64,000 nucleotides of DNA from Streptomyces silvae (GCF_016745505.1 NZ_JAERUC010000203.1:1-64000); one strand, 5' to 3'. Shown: positions 17,050 through 33,181, counted from the stretch's first letter. The notes: a model not told the origin generated them from the sequence alone. Numbers and translations: made by a program.

Positions 17050-17143
17050 CTCTCCCCGGACCCGTTCAGACCATTGCTGAAGTGCCCCGATTTCTCGCGT
17101 GAAGCGAGGGGGCTCGAACCCCCGAAAGAGGGATTGACGACAA

Positions 17144-21043
<3,900 letters not shown>

Positions 21044-21052
21044 AAGTGAGTG

Positions 21053-21094
21053 AGAAGGGCGGCCATCCCGTTACGACGGGGTGGCCGCCCTTCT
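21053..21094 (+). terminator. terminator after rpoC
   Basis: An 18-bp stem with one G-T pair (AGAAGGGCGGCCA with TGGCCGCCCTTCT at the base) has a 6-base loop. It starts 10 bases after the stop. The next 220 bases up to the rpsL promoter are GC-rich and hold nothing I can identify. Confidence 0.88.
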
Positions 21095-21320
21095 GCGTGC
21101 CCGGTGCCGGCCGTCGTGAGAGCGTCGTGAGGTCGGTCACCCGGGGTGACCGCACGCGGAGGGCGGCCGGAGGGGCATATGCCGCGTTGCGGGCCCGGCG
21201 GGAGTCGTTCATGCTGGTCAGCGGTGCTGTGCGGGCCGTGGGGCGGCCGCCGGGGGCGGGCGGCGTATCCGGTGGCGCCGCGCTACGGGGGAGAGGGGCC
21301 GGGGGTGGACGGCATTTGTT

Positions 21321-21349
21321 TTGACCCAGGTCCGTGAGGTAGGTACGCT
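21321..21349 (+). promoter_or_regulatory. rpsL operon promoter
   Basis: TTGACC (21321-21326), a 17-base spacer and TACGCT (21344-21349) form a near-consensus housekeeping promoter. It predicts a start near 21356 and a leader of about 188 bases. Confidence 0.8.
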
Positions 21350-21468
21350 CAAGCCTTGTGCCTGGGGTGTGCCTGGGCTCGGGTGCGTGTCCTCAACCGC
21401 ATGGCGAGTCCGTAAGTGGCCACCGCAATCTGTGTTCCTTCTGCTGTACGGCAGGGGCCTGCAGTATT

Positions 21469-21493
21469 CGACACACCCGACCGCGTGGGTCGG
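21469..21493 (+). promoter_or_regulatory. leader hairpin motif of the rpsL operon, shared with rpsJ
   Basis: CCGACC-GCGTG-GGTCGG sits in the rpsL leader, preceded by CGACACAC. Over 25 bases it differs at only one position from 30260-30284 in the rpsJ leader. The match is in untranslated DNA of two separate ribosomal operons, so it is probably a common RNA or DNA regulatory element. Function is unknown from sequence alone. Confidence 0.65.
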
Positions 21494-21543
21494 CGAGTGT
21501 TCCAGGTTAGTTTCACGAACGGCACACAGAAACCGGAGAAGTA

Positions 21544-21915
21544 GTGCCTACGATCCAGCAGCTGGTCCGGAAGGGCCGGCAGGACAAGGTCGAGAAGAAC
21601 AAGACGCCCGCGCTCGAGGGTTCGCCCCAGCGTCGTGGTGTCTGCACGCGTGTGTTCACGACCACCCCGAAGAAGCCGAACTCGGCGCTCCGTAAGGTCG
21701 CGCGTGTGCGTCTGACCTCCGGTATCGAGGTCACGGCCTACATCCCGGGTGAGGGACACAACCTGCAGGAGCACTCCATCGTGCTCGTGCGTGGTGGCCG
21801 TGTGAAGGACCTGCCGGGTGTTCGTTACAAGATCATCCGCGGTTCGCTCGACACCCAGGGTGTCAAGAACCGCAAGCAGGCCCGCAGCCGCTACGGCGCC
21901 AAGAAGGAGAAGTAA
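21544..21915 (+). CDS. rpsL: 30S ribosomal protein S12
   Basis: The 123-residue decoding-centre protein shows TPKKPNSALRK with Lys43 and GGRVKDLPGVRY with Lys88. These are the wild-type residues whose change gives streptomycin resistance, so this allele should be streptomycin-sensitive. GTG at 21544 is preceded by GGAGAAG. It heads the rpsL-rpsG-fusA-tuf cluster and has a strong promoter and a structured leader. Confidence 0.98.
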   Translation: MPTIQQLVRKGRQDKVEKNKTPALEGSPQRRGVCTRVFTTTPKKPNSALRKVARVRLTSGIEVTAYIPGEGHNLQEHSIVLVRGGRVKDLPGVRYKIIRGSLDTQGVKNRKQARSRYGAKKEK

Positions 21916-21917
21916 GA

Positions 21918-22388
21918 ATGCCTCGTAAGGGCCCCGCCCCGAAGCGCCCGGTCATCATCGACCCGGTCTACAGCTCTCCTCTTGTCACCTCGCTGATCAA
22001 CAAGATCCTCCTCGACGGCAAGCGTTCCACCGCCGAGCGGATCGTGTACGGCGCCATGGAAGGCCTCCGCGAGAAGACCGGCGCTGACCCGGTCATCACG
22101 CTGAAGCGCGCGCTTGAGAACGTCAAGCCCTCGCTCGAGGTCAAGTCCCGCCGTGTCGGTGGCGCCACCTACCAGGTGCCGATCGAGGTCAAGCCCGGCC
22201 GCGCCGCCACCCTCGCTCTCCGCTGGGTCGTCGGTTACTCCCGCGCCCGCCGCGAGAAGACCATGACCGAGCGCCTCATGAACGAACTGCTCGACGCCTC
22301 CAACGGTCTTGGCGCTGCCGTCAAGAAGCGCGAGGACACCCACAAGATGGCCGAGTCCAACAAGGCCTTCGCGCACTACCGCTGGTAG
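21918..22388 (+). CDS. rpsG: 30S ribosomal protein S7
   Basis: The 156-residue protein nucleates assembly of the 30S head and contacts the E-site tRNA. It has the normal bacterial length and the conserved region RRVGGATYQVPIEV. ATG at 21918 is two bases after the rpsL stop, with AAGGAGA at the end of rpsL acting as ribosome binding site. In E. coli S7 represses this operon. Whether that holds here cannot be seen. Confidence 0.98.
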   Translation: MPRKGPAPKRPVIIDPVYSSPLVTSLINKILLDGKRSTAERIVYGAMEGLREKTGADPVITLKRALENVKPSLEVKSRRVGGATYQVPIEVKPGRAATLALRWVVGYSRARREKTMTERLMNELLDASNGLGAAVKKREDTHKMAESNKAFAHYRW

Positions 22389-22426
22389 TCGCTTTCCCCA
22401 TCGAGACCGAGAGAAGATTGAGCCTT

Positions 22427-24556
<2,130 letters not shown>

Positions 24557-24599
24557 CTCTTCCGAGCTCACGCTTTAGGCTTGTCACCGGAGCCCGGTC

Positions 24600-24639
24600 G
24601 GGCATTCGTCGCACCGCGTAAGCAGCGTGGCGAATGCCC
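24600..24639 (+). other. extended hairpin between fusA and tuf
   Basis: GGGCATTCG (24600-24608) pairs with CGAATGCCC (24631-24639) and the stem can extend inward with imperfect pairs. It lies in the 158-base spacer before tuf. A TTGTCA at 24581 could be a -35 of a tuf-specific promoter, but the -10 is poor. The element may be a leader structure or a partial terminator. Confidence 0.5.
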
Positions 24640-24714
24640 CCGGCACCGGCATTCCAGCAAAGATCACCTGGCGCCGATGAAGCAAGGCGTACAGAACCAC
24701 TCAGGAGGACCCCA

Positions 24715-25908
<1,194 letters not shown>

Positions 25909-25949
25909 GTCCTTGAGCGTCTGACCTGGTTGCTCCGCACAGAGCACCG

Positions 25950-25998
25950 AGAGGGGCCCCGGCCCACCGCGCGAGCGGTGGGCCGGGGCCCCTCTTCT
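25950..25998 (+). terminator. terminator after tuf
   Basis: A perfect stem of at least 20 bp (25951-25970 with 25975-25994) has a GCGA tetraloop and a TTCT tail. It also faces the 3' end of the minus-strand PIG-L gene and could serve both directions. Confidence 0.93.
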
Positions 25999-26013
25999 GT
26001 GTGCCCTCAGGGG

Positions 26014-28053
26014 TTACGGGCGCCACGACCAGGGAAGCGCGTCCGTCCCCAGACCCACCACGACCGGGCGTCCCTCGTCGCCGGGGCGGAGCGCGGCCCC
26101 GTCCAGCGCCACGGGCCCCTGCGACCGTACGGAGTGCCGTGTGGCCGTACGGAGCTGGAGCAGGCCCTCGGTGGTGCGGCCGAGCAGCGCGGGGCCGGCG
26201 GCGGCCAGTTCGCCGTACCCGTCGAAGTTCGCGAGGGGCGTCGCCGCGCCGGCCCGTACGGCCGTCGTGCCGGCCCGCGCCTGGCCCCGGTAGAACAGGT
26301 CCACCGTGCCGTCGGCCGCGGGGAGCGCGGCTGGCGCGTCACCCGGTACGGGGCCGGCGTCGATCTGCGTACGGGCGGTCAGGCCGGTGCCCGGTGCGTC
26401 CTGGGTCCAGTGGTGCACCGCGTGGTGTCCCGCCGCGTACACATGGACCCGTCCGGCGCCGTCCACCACGGCGCTCAGGCCGTCCTGGACCTCTCCGCCG
26501 CCCAGGTCACGCCAGCCGCCCCAGGTCCGGTCCGCCTCCCGTACCCGGGTGCTGAGCCCCTTCTCCGCGTTGCGCACGAAGAGGTGGACGCGGCCGTCCG
26601 GCGCGGTGACGGCGACGGGGACGCCGATGCGGCGGCCCTCGTCCCGGCCGGGCGAGGGGGTGCCGAGACCGCGCCAGGCGCGGAAGCCGCCGCCCGGGGT
26701 CTTCTGCTCCAGCAGCACGATCTCGCGCTCGTTGTCGGCGCCGTGGCCGCCGAGCGCGGCGAAGCGCAGCCCGAACAGGAGCAGCCGGCCGTCGCCCGTG
26801 GTGGCCGAACCCAGGGCCGGGGCGAGCGGGCCGCCGCCGAGGTCGTCCGGAGGCCCCCACACCCCGTCGGTGCCGGGAGTCTCGTGCCACCGGACCAGGC
26901 GGAGCCCGGACACGGCGTACGCGGCGAGCCGCCCGCCGGGTCCGTCGGCGACGACGGTACGGGGGCCGGGGTAGCGGTGGCGGGTGGAGCGGACCCAGCC
27001 CTTCCTGTTGGTCAGCGGCCGGTCGCCGCCCACGTTGTAGTCGCCGCACCCCGCCGGGTTGCCGCACTCCCAGTCGGGCGAGCCGCCGTAGGGGACGAGG
27101 GCCGCGGCCTTCTCGTCGAGCACGCCGGGCGGCAGGTTCTTCGGCCAGTGCCGGTTGTAGTACCCGCGGAACGAGGTGACGGCGAAGCCCGGTATCCGGC
27201 CGCCGTCCCCGCTGCTCCGGGCGACCCAGCGGATCATCGCCGCCCAGGCGAAGCAGGCCGCGGCGGTGTGGTCGGCGTGGTCGGAGTACCCCTGCTGCTC
27301 ACTGTCCGCGCGTCGGACCGCCTCGGTGCTGTGCTGGATGTCCGGGTCCGGGTCCAGGGTGTGCACGACGGTGGGCCGGAAGCGCTCCAGCAGTCCGGCG
27401 AGGACGTCGATCAGTCCGTCGTACGTGTACGAGCCGGCGCGGCGCAGCGGTGAGCCGTCGGCCACCACGGTGCGCAGCACGAGCCGCCGGTCCTGCCAGA
27501 GGCTGGGCAGCCCGAGCCGGTGCCGGCCGGTGTGCATGGCCGTGTTCAGGAAGACCAGCTCGACCTGGCGGGTACCGGCGGTCAGGGTGTTGACCTCGGC
27601 CCGGTGTCCGTCACCGAGGTCGGCCACCGAGATCTCCCAGGGGGTGAACTTCTCCAGCCCGAGCAGGGTCGCGTACGCCTGCCGCAGGCCCTGGTGGCGG
27701 GACGATGAGTACGCGGCCCTGTCCGGCGCGGGGCGGGCGCGGCCGGGGATCTTGTTGACGCCGTCGGCCTCGCCGGCCGTGAGGTACACGCAGACCAGCG
27801 GGGTCCCGGCGTCGAGCGCGCGCCGGGTGTCCGGGTTCATGAAGTACAGGTCGTCGTCGGGGTGGGCGAGGATCTGCATGAGCAGTGCCCGCCGCCCGGT
27901 GCTGATGGGCCGGCCGGGTGCGGGGTCCGGGGCGGGGTCCGTACGCCGGGGCGCCGGGACCGAGCAGGCGGTGAGGGCCGCACCCGCGGCGGCCATGGTG
28001 ATGACGGCGCGTCTTCGCACACCGTTTCCGGGCAGGGCAGATCCATCCGTCAC
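26014..28053 (-). CDS. PIG-L family deacetylase lipoprotein with C-terminal repeat domain
   Basis: The predicted 679-residue protein begins with VRRRAVITMAAAGAALTAC, a signal peptide with a twin-arginine-like start and a lipobox (LTAC). It should be an exported lipoprotein. The zinc-dependent PIG-L deacetylase domain follows: AHPDDDLYFMNPD near residue 65 and SDHADHTAAACF near 240. The C-terminal half has repeated blades of the W-x-x-W-x-x-LGG / DGRVHLFVR type, as in lectin-like beta-propellers. It probably deacetylates an N-acetyl sugar outside the membrane. The start GTG at 28053 has GGACGGAG upstream, while GTG at 28071 gives six more residues. Confidence 0.85.
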   Translation of the reverse strand: MTDGSALPGNGVRRRAVITMAAAGAALTACSVPAPRRTDPAPDPAPGRPISTGRRALLMQILAHPDDDLYFMNPDTRRALDAGTPLVCVYLTAGEADGVNKIPGRARPAPDRAAYSSSRHQGLRQAYATLLGLEKFTPWEISVADLGDGHRAEVNTLTAGTRQVELVFLNTAMHTGRHRLGLPSLWQDRRLVLRTVVADGSPLRRAGSYTYDGLIDVLAGLLERFRPTVVHTLDPDPDIQHSTEAVRRADSEQQGYSDHADHTAAACFAWAAMIRWVARSSGDGGRIPGFAVTSFRGYYNRHWPKNLPPGVLDEKAAALVPYGGSPDWECGNPAGCGDYNVGGDRPLTNRKGWVRSTRHRYPGPRTVVADGPGGRLAAYAVSGLRLVRWHETPGTDGVWGPPDDLGGGPLAPALGSATTGDGRLLLFGLRFAALGGHGADNEREIVLLEQKTPGGGFRAWRGLGTPSPGRDEGRRIGVPVAVTAPDGRVHLFVRNAEKGLSTRVREADRTWGGWRDLGGGEVQDGLSAVVDGAGRVHVYAAGHHAVHHWTQDAPGTGLTARTQIDAGPVPGDAPAALPAADGTVDLFYRGQARAGTTAVRAGAATPLANFDGYGELAAAGPALLGRTTEGLLQLRTATRHSVRSQGPVALDGAALRPGDEGRPVVVGLGTDALPWSWRP

Positions 28054-28319
28054 GCCACGCACTCCGTCCACGTCCCCCCGCAGCGGACGGGCGGGTGCCC
28101 AGAGCTGCGTGCTGTCGGTCAGCGCAGGTCAGGACTGTGCGCCCGCTCCTGCGGGGGGATAGACGGAGATCGGGGCGGCGAGGTTGCCTGTTCCGCTCGC
28201 CGTGGGGGCGGCACGCGTCCGTCACATGATCGTCACGGTTTCCTCCGCACTCTTGTCCGGACCCGGCCGGGCCGACTGGATGGATGCGTCAGAGCTGTGT
28301 GGGGGAGTGGAACAGAACA

Positions 28320-29447
28320 GTGAGCACCGACACGCCACCGGGCGGATCGCCCGAACGTCCGGACCCGGAAGGGCCCGTCTCCGACGAGCAGTGGGCGGAG
28401 CTCGTCCGGCGGGCCGAGAGCGGCGGGGCCGACGCGCCCAAGGAGCCGTCGGCCCGCGCGCGGATGGTCACCGCGCGTCTGCGCGCGCTCGACGAGGAGG
28501 CCGCGCGGGCCCGGGGCAGGGGGCGGCCCTGGGGCAGGAAGCAGGCCGAGCCGTGGCAGCCCGAGGGCTGGCGCACCGGTCCGGACCCGCGGTACGCGCA
28601 CGGCCGCTCCCGGAAGCGGAAGGTCGCCGCGGTCCTGGGCTTCCTGGTGGTCCTGGGGGCCCTCGTCGTCACCATGCGGCCGAGCCTGGTGACCGGGCAC
28701 CTCCCCGGCGGGGACGACGACGGGTCCGGCCAGGACCTGCCGACCCTGGCGCGGCCCTTCCAGGGCTCGCCCGCGCTCGACTGGGCGGACGGGGCGGCGG
28801 GCATCGAGCTCCCCGCCGCCACCGCGGCCGGCGGGCTGAGCGAGGGCGAGGTCGACCAGGCGCTGCGGGCGACCCGGCAGCTGCTCATCGCCGCCAACCT
28901 GGACCCGGCCACCCTGCGGGGAGGGAAGCCCGCCACGGCGCTGGAGCTCCTCGATCCGTTGCAGGAGGGGGAGCCCGACCGGCTGGAGCGGGCACTCGCC
29001 GAGCCCTCCGAGGAGCAGGACCCGCTGATGATGTTCAGCCGGTTCGACCCGGCCGAGACCCAGCTCGTGGGGGAGGTCGTCAAGACGCGCGGGGAGATGA
29101 CCTTCGAGGCGGGCGCCCCCGGATCCGTCGAGGTGCACGCCGACTTCACCTTCGTCTACCCGCTGGTGAGGCCGGGAGGGGACGAGGTGGCCCGCACGAT
29201 CGTGCGGCGGCAGCTGACGACGGTGCTGCACGACCCGAAGCGGTTCCGGGCGACGCGGGGCAAGCTCTCCGTCCTCTCCTCGGACCAGAACTTCGGCAAC
29301 ACCGCCTGCGAGGCGTACGACGGTTTCCTGCACCCGTCCTTCCCGAGCGACACCCCGGCCCCCGGCCCCCACGGGGACGAGGTCGACCCCTACGACCGCG
29401 GGGCGATGCAGCCCGACGGCGCCTGCGGCACGCTCAGCCGCAGCTGA
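28320..29447 (+). CDS. single-pass membrane protein of unknown function
   Basis: The 375-residue protein has a cytoplasmic N-terminal part of about 100 residues, rich in Pro, Arg and Glu, with DEQWAELVRRAE. One membrane helix follows (VAAVLGFLVVLGALVVTM, about 103-120). The extracellular domain of about 250 residues contains two Cys only near the C-terminus, a possible disulfide. No catalytic motif is recognised. The start is GTG at 28320 with GGGGGAG 12 bases upstream. It is divergent from the PIG-L lipoprotein across a 266-base spacer without clear promoter boxes, and its last 14 bases overlap the convergent GNAT gene. Confidence 0.75.
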   Translation: MSTDTPPGGSPERPDPEGPVSDEQWAELVRRAESGGADAPKEPSARARMVTARLRALDEEAARARGRGRPWGRKQAEPWQPEGWRTGPDPRYAHGRSRKRKVAAVLGFLVVLGALVVTMRPSLVTGHLPGGDDDGSGQDLPTLARPFQGSPALDWADGAAGIELPAATAAGGLSEGEVDQALRATRQLLIAANLDPATLRGGKPATALELLDPLQEGEPDRLERALAEPSEEQDPLMMFSRFDPAETQLVGEVVKTRGEMTFEAGAPGSVEVHADFTFVYPLVRPGGDEVARTIVRRQLTTVLHDPKRFRATRGKLSVLSSDQNFGNTACEAYDGFLHPSFPSDTPAPGPHGDEVDPYDRGAMQPDGACGTLSRS

Positions 29448-29904
29448 CCCGGGGCACCCGCACCATGAAGACGTCCACCGGGTCCTCCCGCTCCAGGACG
29501 AACCCGTGGCGCTCGTACAGCCTGCGGGCCGCGCTGCCCTGGAGGACGTTCAGGCGGACCGTCGCGCCGTCGGTGTCCGTACGGGCGAGGAGGGCGGCCA
29601 GGACGCCGGTGCCTATGCCTCGGCCCTGGACCTCCGGGGCGAGGTAGAAGTGCTCCAGCCACCAGCAGTCCTCGGAGGGGCGCAGGGCCACGCACCCGGC
29701 GAAGGCCCCGTCCACCTCCACGACCGTGGTGTGCCCGGGGGTCCAGGCGTCGCGCAGACGCTGCCGGACGCGGTGCTCGTCGTACCGGCCGAGGCGCTCC
29801 AGGTCGGGGCGCATGACGACGGCCCTGACGGCGGCGGCGGGTTCGAGGTCCTCGGGGGTGGCGGGGCGCAGGGTCCAGCTCGCGCGGGTGGTGCTCGTGC
29901 TCAT
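29434..29904 (-). CDS. GNAT family N-acetyltransferase
   Basis: The 156-residue protein has the GNAT fold order. It includes the acetyl-CoA pyrophosphate loop VQGRGIGTGVL (Q/R-x-x-G-x-G, about 91-101), the preceding FYLAPEV strand, and the LNVLQGSAARRLYERHGF segment of motif B. It transfers acetyl from acetyl-CoA to an amine. The substrate cannot be read. ATG at 29904. It is convergent with the membrane-protein gene and lies directly upstream of the rpsJ promoter region on the other strand. Confidence 0.88.
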   Translation of the reverse strand: MSTSTTRASWTLRPATPEDLEPAAAVRAVVMRPDLERLGRYDEHRVRQRLRDAWTPGHTTVVEVDGAFAGCVALRPSEDCWWLEHFYLAPEVQGRGIGTGVLAALLARTDTDGATVRLNVLQGSAARRLYERHGFVLEREDPVDVFMVRVPRVSCG

Positions 29905-29961
29905 GGGCCGGATTCAACCAGCTCGCCGCACCGCCAAGGTGCCCCGGAAGGGCTCCCGCGT

Positions 29962-29989
29962 TTGACCGGTCCCTCACAGGGGGTAAGAT
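29962..29989 (+). promoter_or_regulatory. S10 operon promoter
   Basis: TTGACC (29962-29967), a 16-base spacer and TAAGAT (29984-29989) are near consensus. The transcript should start near 29996 and have a leader of about 350 bases with several hairpins (CTCCC-GCCG-GGGAG near 30070; GACCC-CCA-GGGTC near 30115). Confidence 0.78.
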
Positions 29990-30259
29990 CCCCGGCCCGA
30001 TTGGCCAGGCCACCGAGCCGTGTGGCACACTAGCCAGGTTGCTCGGTTGAGTGTCAATGCTGCGCGCCTCCCGCCGGGAGGACCGGAAGCGAGTCCCACA
30101 GTACTCGTCGACCCCCAGGGTCGGACGTACGGGAATCTTCCGGGAAGTGTCAGTGGGGCGCTGACCAGGCACCCGGTGGGGTTTCGTCCCCGGCAGCGCG
30201 GTTTCGGCCCGCACCCCCTTGGTTGGGAAATCCTTCGGGAGATCTTCGTAGAGGGGATG

Positions 30260-30284
30260 CGACACGCCCGACCGCGTGGGTCGG
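30260..30284 (+). promoter_or_regulatory. leader hairpin motif of the S10 operon, shared with rpsL
   Basis: CCGACC-GCGTG-GGTCGG lies 64 bases before rpsJ, preceded by CGACACGC. It differs at one base out of 25 from the rpsL leader motif at 21469-21493. The remaining leader (29996-30259) is GC-rich and structured but contains no gene. Confidence 0.65.
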
Positions 30285-30347
30285 AGGCGGAGTTAAGAGA
30301 ACTCCCGGGTTCCAGAGCGTTATTGAGAGACAGGACTACTAGTAGCC

Positions 30348-30656
30348 ATGGCGGGACAGAAGATCCGCATCCGGCTCAAGGCCTACGACCACGAGGTCAT
30401 CGACTCCTCGGCGAAGAAGATCGTCGAGACGGTGACGCGCACTGGTGCGTCGGTCGCGGGCCCGGTGCCGCTGCCCACTGAGAAGAACGTGTACTGCGTC
30501 ATCAAGTCGCCGCACAAGTACAAGGACTCTCGCGAGCACTTCGAGATGCGCACGCACAAGCGCCTCATCGACATTCTCGACCCCACGCCGAAGACGGTTG
30601 ACTCGCTGATGCGCCTCGACCTGCCGGCAGGCGTCGACATCGAGATCAAGCTCTGA
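30348..30656 (+). CDS. rpsJ: 30S ribosomal protein S10 (NusE)
   Basis: The 102-residue protein is both a 30S head component and the NusE antitermination factor that binds NusG. The sequence from GQKIRIRLKAYDHEVID to the C-terminus is standard. ATG at 30348 has a weak AGGA upstream. It is the first gene of the S10 operon and follows a long structured leader. Confidence 0.98.
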   Translation: MAGQKIRIRLKAYDHEVIDSSAKKIVETVTRTGASVAGPVPLPTEKNVYCVIKSPHKYKDSREHFEMRTHKRLIDILDPTPKTVDSLMRLDLPAGVDIEIKL

Positions 30657-30670
30657 GGGGACGGGCCGAG

Positions 30671-31315
30671 ATGAGCAAGAACATCAAGGGCGTCCTGGGC
30701 GAGAAGCTCGGCATGACCCAGGTCTGGGACGAGAACAACCGGGTTGTCCCGGTGACCGTCGTCAAGGCCGGTCCGTGCGTCGTGACGCAGGTTCGCACGA
30801 ATGACAGCGACGGCTACGAGTCGGTCCAGATCGCCTTCGGCGAGATCGACCCGCGCAAGGTGAACAAGCCCCTCAAGGGCCACTTCGCCAAGGCCGACGT
30901 GACCCCGCGCCGCCACCTGGTGGAGCTCCGCACCCCTGACGCCAGCGAGTACACGCTGGGCCAGGAGGTCACTGCCGAGGTGTTCGAGTCCGGCGTCAAG
31001 GTTGACGTCACGGGCAAGAGCAAGGGCAAGGGCTTCGCCGGTGTCATGAAGCGTCACAACTTCAAGGGCCTCGGCGCCGGCCACGGCGTCCAGCGCAAGC
31101 ACCGTTCCCCCGGTTCGATCGGTGGCTGTGCCACCCCTGGGCGTGTCTTCAAGGGCATGCGCATGGCCGGTCGGATGGGTAACGAGCGCGTCACCACCCA
31201 GAACCTGACCATCCACGCGGTTGACGCGGAGAAGGGTCTGCTGCTCATCAAGGGCGCGGTCCCCGGTCCGAACGGCGGCCTCGTCCTGGTCCGTACCGCG
31301 GCCAAGGGGGCTTGA
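30671..31315 (+). CDS. rplC: 50S ribosomal protein L3
   Basis: The 214-residue protein reaches the peptidyl transferase centre. It has the N-terminal GVLGEKLGMTQVW, the central FKGLGAGHGVQRKHRSPGSI loop and GRMGNERVTTQNL. ATG at 30671 follows rpsJ by 14 bases with AGGGGA upstream. Confidence 0.98.
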   Translation: MSKNIKGVLGEKLGMTQVWDENNRVVPVTVVKAGPCVVTQVRTNDSDGYESVQIAFGEIDPRKVNKPLKGHFAKADVTPRRHLVELRTPDASEYTLGQEVTAEVFESGVKVDVTGKSKGKGFAGVMKRHNFKGLGAGHGVQRKHRSPGSIGGCATPGRVFKGMRMAGRMGNERVTTQNLTIHAVDAEKGLLLIKGAVPGPNGGLVLVRTAAKGA

Positions 31316-31319
31316 GGTA

Positions 31320-31970
31320 ATGAGCACCATTGACATCCTTTCGCCGGCAGGCGACAAGGCCGGTACCGTCGAGCTCCCCGCGGAGATCTTCGACGCGAAG
31401 ACCAGCGTTCCGCTGATCCACCAGGTCGTCGTCGCACAGCTGGCAGCTGCCCGTCAGGGCACGCACAAGACCAAGTCCCGTGGCGAGGTCCGCGGTGGTG
31501 GGCGCAAGCCGTACCGCCAGAAGGGCACCGGCCGCGCGCGCCAGGGTTCGACCCGTGCGCCGCAGTTCGCCGGCGGTGGCGTCGTCCACGGCCCGCAGCC
31601 GCGTGACTACTCCCAGCGCACCCCGAAGAAGATGAAGGCCGCCGCCCTGCGCGGTGCCCTCTCCGACCGGGCGCGTCACTCCCGCATCCACGTCGTCACC
31701 GGCGTGGTCGAGGGCGGGATCTCCACCAAGGCCGCCAAGACGCTGCTCGGCAAGATCTCGGAGCGCAGCAACCTGCTCCTGGTCGTCGACCGCGCCGACG
31801 AGGCCGCGTGGCTGTCCGCGCGCAACCTGCCCCAGGTGCACATCCTGGAGCCGGGCCAGCTGAACACGTACGACGTGATCGTCTCTGACGACGTGGTCTT
31901 CACCCAGGCCGCTTTCGAGTCCTTCGTGTCTGGCCCCCAGACCGCTGAGACCGAAGGGAGCGCCGCCTGA
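31320..31970 (+). CDS. rplD: 50S ribosomal protein L4
   Basis: The 216-residue protein lines the exit tunnel with its extended loop (TKSRGEVRGGGRKPYRQKGT). In E. coli it represses the S10 operon. ATG at 31320 lies five bases after the rplC stop, with TTGAGGT as ribosome binding site. The longer frame from 31221 overlaps rplC and is rejected. It overlaps rplW by one base. Confidence 0.98.
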   Translation: MSTIDILSPAGDKAGTVELPAEIFDAKTSVPLIHQVVVAQLAAARQGTHKTKSRGEVRGGGRKPYRQKGTGRARQGSTRAPQFAGGGVVHGPQPRDYSQRTPKKMKAAALRGALSDRARHSRIHVVTGVVEGGISTKAAKTLLGKISERSNLLLVVDRADEAAWLSARNLPQVHILEPGQLNTYDVIVSDDVVFTQAAFESFVSGPQTAETEGSAA

Positions 31971-32293
31971 TGAGTGAGGCGACCGTTACCAGCAAGACCT
32001 ACTCGGACCCGCGCGACGTTCTCGTCAAGCCGGTTGTCTCCGAGAAGAGCTACGCGCTGCTCGACGAGAACAAGTACACGTTCATCGTCGCGCCCGGCTC
32101 CAACAAGACCCAGATCAAGCAGGCCGTGGAAGCGGTCTTCTCGGTCAAGGTCACCGGGGTCAACACGATCAACCGGCAGGGTAAGCGCAAGCGCACCAAG
32201 ACCGGTTTCGGCAAGCGCGCCGACACGAAGCGCGCCATCGTGACCCTCGCCGAGGGCGACCGTATCGACATCTTCGGCGGCCCGACCTCCTGA
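31970..32293 (+). CDS. rplW: 50S ribosomal protein L23
   Basis: The 107-residue protein sits at the tunnel exit and docks trigger factor and SRP. It shows DVLVKPVVSEKSYALLDENKYTF and a basic loop NRQGKRKRTKTGFGKR. Its ATG overlaps the rplD stop by one base (TGATG), so translation is coupled. Confidence 0.98.
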   Translation: MSEATVTSKTYSDPRDVLVKPVVSEKSYALLDENKYTFIVAPGSNKTQIKQAVEAVFSVKVTGVNTINRQGKRKRTKTGFGKRADTKRAIVTLAEGDRIDIFGGPTS

Positions 32294-32332
32294 CGGAGGT
32301 CGAGTCGTCCGGAATCGGACGAGGACTGAGAA

Positions 32333-33169
32333 ATGGGTATCCGCAAGTACAAGCCGACGACCCCGGGCCGTCGTGGCTCCAGCGTCGCCGACTTTGTCGA
32401 GATCACGCGGTCCACGCCGGAGAAGTCGCTGGTCCGCCCCCTGCACAGCAAGGGCGGCCGTAACAACGCCGGTCGTGTGACCGTTCGCCACCAGGGCGGT
32501 GGCCACAAGCGCGCCTACCGAGTGATCGACTTCCGTCGTCACGACAAGGACGGCGTGCCGGCCAAGGTCGCGCACATCGAGTACGACCCGAACCGCACCG
32601 CGCGCATCGCGCTGCTGCACTACGCGGACGGCGAGAAGCGTTACATCGTCGCCCCCCGTGGTCTGTCGCAGGGTGACCGCGTCGAGAACGGTCCGGGCGC
32701 CGACATCAAGCCGGGCAACAACCTGGCGCTGCGCAACATCCCGGTCGGTACGACCATCCACGCCATCGAGCTGCGGCCCGGCGGCGGCGCGAAGTTCGCC
32801 CGTTCCGCGGGTGCCTCCGTGCAGCTGCTGGCGAAGGAGGGCACGATGGCCCACCTTCGTATGCCTTCCGGAGAGATCCGGCTGGTCGACGCCCGCTGCC
32901 GCGCCACGATCGGCGAGGTCGGCAACGCCGAGCAGTCGAACATCAACTGGGGCAAGGCCGGCCGTATGCGCTGGAAGGGCGTCCGCCCGACCGTCCGCGG
33001 TGTCGCGATGAACCCGGTTGACCACCCGCACGGTGGTGGTGAAGGCAAGACCTCCGGTGGACGTCACCCGGTCTCGCCGTGGGGTCAGAAGGAGGGTCGT
33101 ACTCGCTCGCCGAAGAAGGCATCGAGCAAGTACATCGTCCGCCGCCGCAAGACGAACAAGAAGCGCTAG
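32333..33169 (+). CDS. rplB: 50S ribosomal protein L2
   Basis: The 278-residue protein is needed for subunit joining and peptidyl transfer. The C-terminal signature MNPVDHPHGGGEGKTSGGR contains the conserved His. ATG at 32333. It has the normal bacterial length and is packed closely between rplW and rpsS. Confidence 0.98.
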   Translation: MGIRKYKPTTPGRRGSSVADFVEITRSTPEKSLVRPLHSKGGRNNAGRVTVRHQGGGHKRAYRVIDFRRHDKDGVPAKVAHIEYDPNRTARIALLHYADGEKRYIVAPRGLSQGDRVENGPGADIKPGNNLALRNIPVGTTIHAIELRPGGGAKFARSAGASVQLLAKEGTMAHLRMPSGEIRLVDARCRATIGEVGNAEQSNINWGKAGRMRWKGVRPTVRGVAMNPVDHPHGGGEGKTSGGRHPVSPWGQKEGRTRSPKKASSKYIVRRRKTNKKR

Positions 33170-33181
33170 GAGCGGGTTTAG

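Noticed and set aside
17108..17123. Short GGGGG-CTCGAA-CCCCC element resembling a tRNA T arm, considered as an attachment-site remnant.
   Set aside because: It is only 16 bases, there is no acceptor or anticodon arm nearby and no integrase or repeat copy in the window.
28054..28319. Divergent spacer between the PIG-L and membrane-protein genes, searched for operators.
   Set aside because: No convincing inverted repeat, promoter pair or small gene was found.
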